In this document: positions 4,934 to 8,944 of the stretch, one piece after another
Position numbering within the stretch: the stretch's first letter is position 1
Layout: each line of letters begins with the position of its first letter
Assembly: GCA_039917655.1 (NCBI GenBank)
Contig: JBDSJC010000193.1
Span: 1 to 8,944 of the forward strand
Length of the DNA: 8,944 bases
Direction: 5' to 3'
Origin: PNKC01 sp039917655
Lineage (GTDB): Bacteria > Chloroflexota > Dehalococcoidia > Tepidiformales > Tepidiformaceae
Notes under the pieces: generated by a model
What the model was told of the DNA's origin: nothing
Seen by the model: only the letters and a program-made list of their open reading frames with translations
The model's database searches: none
Translations under genes and position numbers: made by a program

Positions 4934-6106
4934 ATGACCGCACCTTTCATCACGACCAGCGATCCGCTCGCCGGCTCGACTCTCCCGCGCGTGCTGTTGA
5001 TCGAGCCGTTCCCCGATAGAAAGTGGATCAGCATCAACCGCTACGCTTCGAACGTCGAGGAGATGCTGGGGCGGGCGGGACTGGAGGTAGGCAGAGCGCG
5101 GTCTCCATGGTTCAATCCCCCATCACTGGTCAAGGGCCTGCGTCTGCGCTACCGAACAACCTCAGCGGACCTGGTGGCGCATGCCCGACGACCCTTCGAC
5201 ATCGTCCATCTTACCGACCATGCCCTCGCGCACCACTGCCAACGCTTCGGCCGAGCTTCGGCCACGGTGGTCACGTGCCACGACCTGATGCCGTTGACTA
5301 TGCCCAGGTACTACGGCAACGAACTGGTGCGGCGGGTGAAGGAACCGCTGTTTTTGCATAGCGTTAGGAAGATGAGAGGAGCATCGCGCATCATCGCTGT
5401 CTCAGAGGCGACGAAACAGCAAGTTTCGAACCTGCTGGATGTGGACCCGTCGAAGATCGATGTCGTGCCGAACTCGATCCGGCGAGGACTCGGGCCGTGT
5501 GCAAACTCCGAGGCCGAGTTGGCCCGGCTAAGAATTGAACTGCCGAGGAGGCCGATCGTCCTTAGCATTGGCCATACGGGCTGGTACAAAAACCTGGACC
5601 TGTTGCTCCGCGCAATGGCGCACCCGGACCTGCGTAGTGCGTTCTTGCTGCGAGTGGGAGCGCCGCTAACCTCGTCCCAGCGGCGGCTTGTAGGGTCGCT
5701 TGGGATTTCTGAACGGGTCCGGGAACTTGGCTACGTGCCGGCGGCGGCGCTCGGGCCGATCTACTGCGCGAGCACGGTGCTTGCGCAGCCGAGTCATTTC
5801 GAAGGCTTCGGGGTGACGGTGATCGAGGCGATGGCGTGTGGCCTGCCAGTAGTCAGCAGCGATGGCGGGGCTCTCCCCGAGGTGGTTGCCGATGCCGGAA
5901 TTGTGGTGCCCATCGGCAACTCTGCCAGCCCCTCCACAGTGGGGGCGTTTGCCGCGGCACTCGGCAGCGTGATCGAAGACCCTGAGCTTGGCGGGAGGCT
6001 TCGGACAGCAGGCCAGGAACGGTCGAAAGCGTTCACGAGCGAGGCGGTCGTGCCGGGGCTGCTTCGTGCCTATGCGGCAGCCAGTATCCAGGCGCAGACA
6101 GGGTAG
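4934..6106 (+). CDS. GT4-family (GT-B fold) glycosyltransferase
   Basis: This is a 390-residue retaining glycosyltransferase that moves a sugar from an activated nucleotide donor to an acceptor on the cytoplasmic side. The N-lobe begins with PRVLLIEPFPDRKW (about 18-31) and carries VVTCHDLMPL and IIAVSEATKQQ, typical of GT4 acceptor domains. The C-lobe has IVLSIGHTGWYKNLDLLLRAM and the diagnostic EGFGVTVIEAMACGLPVV, with the E-x7-E pair at E290 and E298, then GGALPEVV and GIVVP. The start at 4934 is favoured by GGGAGG; an upstream ATG at 4913 would add MPTAGRK. There is no membrane segment. It is the first gene of a two-gene plus-strand operon, with only 12 nt before the acyltransferase gene. 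The pairing recalls PimA and PatA of actinobacterial phosphatidylinositol mannosides, where a GT4 enzyme and an LpxL-superfamily acyltransferase act successively. Donor sugar and acceptor are unknown. Confidence 0.92.
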   Translation: MTAPFITTSDPLAGSTLPRVLLIEPFPDRKWISINRYASNVEEMLGRAGLEVGRARSPWFNPPSLVKGLRLRYRTTSADLVAHARRPFDIVHLTDHALAHHCQRFGRASATVVTCHDLMPLTMPRYYGNELVRRVKEPLFLHSVRKMRGASRIIAVSEATKQQVSNLLDVDPSKIDVVPNSIRRGLGPCANSEAELARLRIELPRRPIVLSIGHTGWYKNLDLLLRAMAHPDLRSAFLLRVGAPLTSSQRRLVGSLGISERVRELGYVPAAALGPIYCASTVLAQPSHFEGFGVTVIEAMACGLPVVSSDGGALPEVVADAGIVVPIGNSASPSTVGAFAAALGSVIEDPELGGRLRTAGQERSKAFTSEAVVPGLLRAYAAASIQAQTG

Positions 6107-6118
6107 GATGCCGGGCTT

Positions 6119-7015
6119 GTGAGAATGCATGAACTGCGGAGGCTGCTGATCCTGGTAGTTCTCGTGCCGTTGACGCTGCTCCCTCGGCGCCTGGCGTTCC
6201 TCGCCTGCCGAGGGCTCAGCCGATTCCTTATGCGCCGGGGTTCGCCCTATCCGGGCGCTCTCGCGCCGAACCTCCCCCTTGCTCTTGCCTCGCGTTATGC
6301 CAACTCTCGCCGGGCGGCGCTGCGGCAATTCGAAGGGCTGACGCTTTACGACCGGGTGCTCGCCCTGCGCGCGATATTCGCTCCGTGCTGGCGGCGGCGC
6401 GTTGAACTCGAAGGCATCGCACACCTGGAACGTGCCCTGGCTGAGGGCAGGGGGGCGGTCCTCTGGGTCCATCCCTGCGTCAGTTCGAACGTGGGCGTGA
6501 AACAGGCACTTGCCGAGGCCGGCTACCCGCTGGTGCATTTGAGCCGTCCCGGTCACGGATTTTCGGCCAGCCGGCTCGGTGTGCGAATCGTCGGCCCGTT
6601 GATGCGGCGCGCCGAGACCCCGTTCCTCGCGGAGCGCGTGGTGATCGATGACTCAGGAAGCATCGGGCCGTTGCGTCAACTTCGGAGGCGCCTGGCGGAG
6701 AATCGCGTGGTCTCCATCACGGTGGGCAGAACCGCGTCCCGCGTGGTCACGGTGCCGTTTCTCGATGGTGGATTGCGGTTGCCGGTGGGGCCGATCACGC
6801 TCGCGGCGGGCGCTCGAGCCGCCCTGCTCCCGGTGTTCACGTGGGGTGATCCCGCACATCCAGTCGTGCGTATTGGAGCGCCGCTGCCGGTGCGGGGGAC
6901 GAGGGATCAAGACATCGAGGAGTGCCAGCGGGCTACAGCGGCGGGGCTTGCTGACCAGGCGCTGTTACATCCCGAGTACTGGGTGGGGTGGCGGCAGGGG
7001 CTGTACTCGGCGTGA
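6119..7015 (+). CDS. LpxL/HtrB-superfamily lysophospholipid acyltransferase-like protein, atypical active site
   Basis: The 298-residue length and domain order fit the Lip_A_acyltrans family, which adds acyl chains to lipid A in diderms and to glycolipids such as PIMs in actinobacteria. A hydrophobic N-terminal segment (about 9-29) would anchor it at the membrane. The core has GRGAVLWVHPCVSSNVGVKQAL (about 110-131), then HLSRPGHGFSASRLG, QLRRRLAENRVVSITV, and TVPFLDGGLRLPVGPITLAAGARAALLPVFTW (about 211-242). The last block matches the family's conserved VPFFG...G...LA...GA...PVF pattern. The catalytic H-x4-D/E is incomplete: H118 is followed five residues later by Ser123. The start is the GTG at 6119, with AGGA about 10 nt upstream overlapping the end of the GT4 gene; an ATG at 6125 is the alternative. 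It may be an atypical acyltransferase or one using another residue. The acyl donor is unknown. Confidence 0.8.
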   Translation: MRMHELRRLLILVVLVPLTLLPRRLAFLACRGLSRFLMRRGSPYPGALAPNLPLALASRYANSRRAALRQFEGLTLYDRVLALRAIFAPCWRRRVELEGIAHLERALAEGRGAVLWVHPCVSSNVGVKQALAEAGYPLVHLSRPGHGFSASRLGVRIVGPLMRRAETPFLAERVVIDDSGSIGPLRQLRRRLAENRVVSITVGRTASRVVTVPFLDGGLRLPVGPITLAAGARAALLPVFTWGDPAHPVVRIGAPLPVRGTRDQDIEECQRATAAGLADQALLHPEYWVGWRQGLYSA

Positions 7016-7035
7016 ATGAGGCGTACCACGTTTTC

Positions 7036-7047
7036 GAGGGATCCCTC
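7036..7047. repeat. Perfect 12-bp palindrome between convergent genes
   Basis: GAGGGATCCCTC reads the same on both strands. It lies in the 30-nt gap between the convergent acyltransferase and acyl-CoA synthetase genes and overlaps the latter's stop codon by two bases. As RNA it could form only a 4-bp stem with a GATC loop, and no clear U-tract follows on either strand. A role as a bidirectional terminator is therefore weakly supported. Confidence 0.35.
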
Positions 7048-8554
7048 AGGAGTTCCCTTCGGCGCTCGCGCCTGCTAGCCCGAGTCTCGCAGCGAGGCCA
7101 ATTCTTTGGAGCTTTCCCGTTGGTCCCTTGGGCAACGCATTCAGGAAGACTACCTTTCGCGGGACTTTGAAATCTGCGAGGGCTTGCGCGACGTGCGTGC
7201 GCACTTCTTTTTCGGACACGATTGCGCCCGGCGCCACAACTACCGCCGCTCCAACTTCTTCGCCCAGACGCGGATGCGGCAGGGCGAAGACGACGGCTTG
7301 GGCGATGGCTGGATGGCGGAGAAGGACGTCTTCCACCTCTGCCGGCGCCACCTTTTCCCCTCCGCGGTTTATTAGTTCCTTGAGGCGGCCGGTAAGGAAA
7401 GCGTACCCGTCGTCATCGATGTAGCCTTCGTCGCCAGTGCGGAACCACCCGTCGGTGAACGATGCGGCGTTCGCTTCCGGGTTGTCTTCGTAGCCCGCAA
7501 AGACGCTCGGTCCGCGCACGGCGATCTCGCCGCTGCCGCCGGGCCCGCGGTCAAGCACGGTTATTTCTACCCCAGCGCCAGGACCAACGGAGGTGGTTTT
7601 CCGGGTGCCTGGCGGCAGCGGATTCGAGCACATCTGGTGAGCCGCTTCCGTCATCCCGTATGCCTCGATGATTGGCGCCCCTGATTCGCGTTCGATCGCC
7701 TCCATCACGGTTGTGGGAAGCGCTGCCGAAGAGGAGCGCACGAACCGCAGGCCGGCACCGCGCAGGATGCCCCCTGCTCGCGGCGCTCGCTCGGCGACCA
7801 ACTGGTGGATCGTTGGCACGGCTGTGTACCAGCTTGCGCGACTGCTTTTCAACTGTTCGAAAAATACAAAACCTTCGAACCTTGAGGTACAAACAATTGA
7901 CCCACCGGTGCCCAACGAGGCCAGCAGCGCTGCCACCAGTCCATGTATGTGAAAGAGGGGCATCACGTTGAAACAGCGGTCAGCCGCCGAAAGCGAAAGC
8001 GTTGTCGCCACGTTCCGCGCGGAGGCGGTCAGGTTGGCGTGCGTCAAGGGAACTATTTTTGGGCGCGCCGTGGTCCCGGAAGTGTGTAGGACGAGGGCCG
8101 TCGCGTCCGCGGGCGACGCCTCAACAGAGCCGGCGGCGAGGCGAATCCCATTCCGGGTGAGCGCCAAGGCACCTGGCTTCCCTTCCAGAGAGAGTCGCGC
8201 AGTGCCATCTGGCAGCTCCAAACGCGATTCTGGGCTGAGAATCATGGCCCGCGGGCCGATGGCGTTCAGATACGACGTGAATTCTTCGGGACGAAACGCG
8301 GGGTTGAGAGGCGAGGCGACCGCGCAATACGCGACCGCGAGAAACACGATCGCTGCTTCCGGTCCATTCGGGAGGACGATGCCGACCCGGTCGTCCGTAG
8401 AGAGACCCGCCGTTCGGAGCTGTCCGGCGATTCTTTCGGCGTTGTCTCGCAACTCGCGGTAGGTCAGCGTCGCGAGGCCGTCGGAGCCAAACCAGGCGAT
8501 TGCGATGTCGGCGGATTCGCCTTGCCGCAGGAGTTCGGAAACGGTGTCCTTCAC
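7046..8554 (-). CDS. Acyl-CoA synthetase (AMP-forming), oxalate-CoA ligase-like branch
   Basis: The enzyme adenylates a carboxylic acid with ATP and transfers it to CoA. The 502-residue protein carries the ANL core motifs in order: P-loop TSGTTARPK (158-166), PLFHIHGL (199-206), WYTAVPTIHQL (242-252), YGMTEAAHQM (299-308), FRTGDEGYIDDDGY (371-384), GRLKELINRGGEKVAPAEVE (389-408) and the C-terminal PKGPTGK with catalytic K481. The FHIHGL, YTAVPTIHQL and EAAHQMCSNPLPPG stretches resemble the AAE3/Pcs60 oxalate-CoA ligase branch more than long-chain FadD enzymes. The P-loop departs from the usual TTGxPKG: Ala at 163 and Ile at 167. The start is a GTG at 8554, chosen because GAGGG lies 8 nt upstream and the family N-terminus begins here. 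The frame is open 123 codons further, to 8923, but that part is Arg-rich and lacks family features. It faces the GT4/acyltransferase operon and could supply an acyl-CoA to it; the substrate is not determinable. Confidence 0.9.
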   Translation of the reverse strand: MKDTVSELLRQGESADIAIAWFGSDGLATLTYRELRDNAERIAGQLRTAGLSTDDRVGIVLPNGPEAAIVFLAVAYCAVASPLNPAFRPEEFTSYLNAIGPRAMILSPESRLELPDGTARLSLEGKPGALALTRNGIRLAAGSVEASPADATALVLHTSGTTARPKIVPLTHANLTASARNVATTLSLSAADRCFNVMPLFHIHGLVAALLASLGTGGSIVCTSRFEGFVFFEQLKSSRASWYTAVPTIHQLVAERAPRAGGILRGAGLRFVRSSSAALPTTVMEAIERESGAPIIEAYGMTEAAHQMCSNPLPPGTRKTTSVGPGAGVEITVLDRGPGGSGEIAVRGPSVFAGYEDNPEANAASFTDGWFRTGDEGYIDDDGYAFLTGRLKELINRGGEKVAPAEVEDVLLRHPAIAQAVVFALPHPRLGEEVGAAVVVAPGAIVSEKEVRTHVAQALADFKVPRKVVFLNALPKGPTGKLQRIGLAARLGLAGASAEGNS

Positions 8555-8562
8555 GGATTGAT

Positions 8563-8567
8563 CCCTC
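8563..8567 (-). promoter_or_regulatory. Ribosome binding site GAGGG for the acyl-CoA synthetase GTG start
   Basis: On the minus strand GAGGG is followed by eight bases and then GTG at 8554-8552. This good match and spacing settles the start at the GTG, although the reading frame is open for more than a hundred codons upstream. Confidence 0.65.
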
Positions 8568-8691
8568 TGCGTTCGCCTCCCCGCCGGTCTGACAGAAGGG
8601 TGCTCACGAACGATGATGTCCTCAAATCTCGCCGTGGTACAGCGGCCGGAGACAGTCCGTATTCTTGCCTGGCGGTACCGGACCAATGGGG

Positions 8692-8944
8692 ATGGCCGTC
8701 GCAGCAGGCTTTCAAAGGGCGCGCGGCGTGGCGAGCCAAATCGCGCGCCTGGGACGCATGGGCCAAGTCGACACGGCAGCTCAGACCGGCAGTTCAAGCG
8801 GCCGTGATGGCGTCGGTGACGCTTGCGACTCGACGCCGAACGGCCCCGGTGGCAACGACAGCGATCTCGACGGCGACGGCACGCCGAATGGCACGGACAA
8901 TTGCCCGTTCGTCGCGAACCCAAACCAGGCGGACGCGGACGGGG
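8692..8944 (+). CDS. Thrombospondin type 3 repeat protein, N-terminal part, start uncertain
   Basis: The frame is open from 8617 (after a TGA at 8614-8616) to the window end. From 8806 it reads DGVGDACDS, then NDSDLDGDG, then NGTDNCPFVANPNQADADG. This is the acidic, Cys-containing calcium-binding pattern of thrombospondin type 3 repeats (D-N-C-P-x-V-x-N-P-x-Q-x-D-x-D-x-D-G-x-G-D-x-C-D). Such repeats occur in secreted or surface bacterial proteins, where bound calcium stiffens stalks between adhesion or enzyme domains. The start is unclear. ATGs at 8686, 8692 and 8758 are in frame, none with a good Shine-Dalgarno, and none gives a signal peptide: the first 35 or so residues are Arg/Ala/Gly-rich and unlike anything I recognise. 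The repeats are convincing; whether this is a whole gene or the broken 5' end of one is not. It is divergent from the acyl-CoA synthetase, with no evident functional link. Confidence 0.6.
   Translation, partial: MAVAAGFQRARGVASQIARLGRMGQVDTAAQTGSSSGRDGVGDACDSTPNGPGGNDSDLDGDGTPNGTDNCPFVANPNQADADG

Noticed and set aside
5666..6556. Minus-strand open frame spanning the end of the GT4 gene and the acyltransferase gene
   Set aside because: It is antisense to two genes with conserved motifs, and its translation is His/Arg/Pro-rich without family similarity.
8555..8923. N-terminal extension of the acyl-CoA synthetase frame to 8923
   Set aside because: The extra 123 residues are Arg/His-rich without domain features, they oppose the TSP3 coding frame, and GAGGG with a GTG at 8554 gives a good start at the family N-terminus.
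1..8944. Insertion sequence, prophage or integrase remnants
   Set aside because: No transposase, recombinase, integrase, target-site duplication or tRNA attachment site could be seen; the accessory character rests only on gene content and the repeat-rich gap.

Overview
The window is high-GC, tightly packed bacterial DNA carrying seven intact or near-intact protein genes, two genes cut by the window edges, one decayed gene and no RNA genes. The best guess for the host is a Chloroflexota-like bacterium. This is only a moderate inference: it rests on the style of the CdaA protein, the CdaA/YbbR pair, GTG and TTG starts, and a thrombospondin type 3 repeat protein. Nothing in the window fixes the taxonomy.

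Left part (1-1986, all on the minus strand): argF (ornithine carbamoyltransferase) is followed 69 nt downstream by cdaA (membrane diadenylate cyclase). cdaA overlaps, through a TTGA start/stop junction, the 5' end of a YbbR-domain gene (cdaR) that leaves the window at position 1. This is a c-di-AMP synthesis module read behind an arginine gene. Both ArgF and CdaA carry unusual residues in signature motifs: ArgF has HDLP for HCLP, and CdaA has DMA for DGA.

Middle gap (1987-2570): about 580 nt without an intact gene. It holds two families of short tandem repeats, a long-stem hairpin, a possible REP-like inverted repeat and the C-terminal remnant of a GNAT acetyltransferase. It looks like a scar or repeat-rich junction between the housekeeping block and an accessory block.

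Accessory block (2571-8554): on the minus strand, a GNAT/FemAB-like acyltransferase overlaps a following ATP-grasp ligase by ATGA. Divergently, on the plus strand, a GT4 glycosyltransferase is followed after 12 nt by an LpxL/HtrB-superfamily acyltransferase. A convergent acyl-CoA synthetase of the oxalate-CoA ligase-like (AAE3/Pcs60) branch closes the block. Together these give sugar transfer, acyl transfer, carboxylate activation and amide-bond formation. That suggests a pathway making an acylated and possibly aminoacylated or peptidyl-modified envelope glycoconjugate. The product is unknown, and the proposal is inference from family membership and gene order.

Right edge (8692-8944): the start of a plus-strand reading frame encoding calcium-binding thrombospondin type 3 repeats, running off the window.
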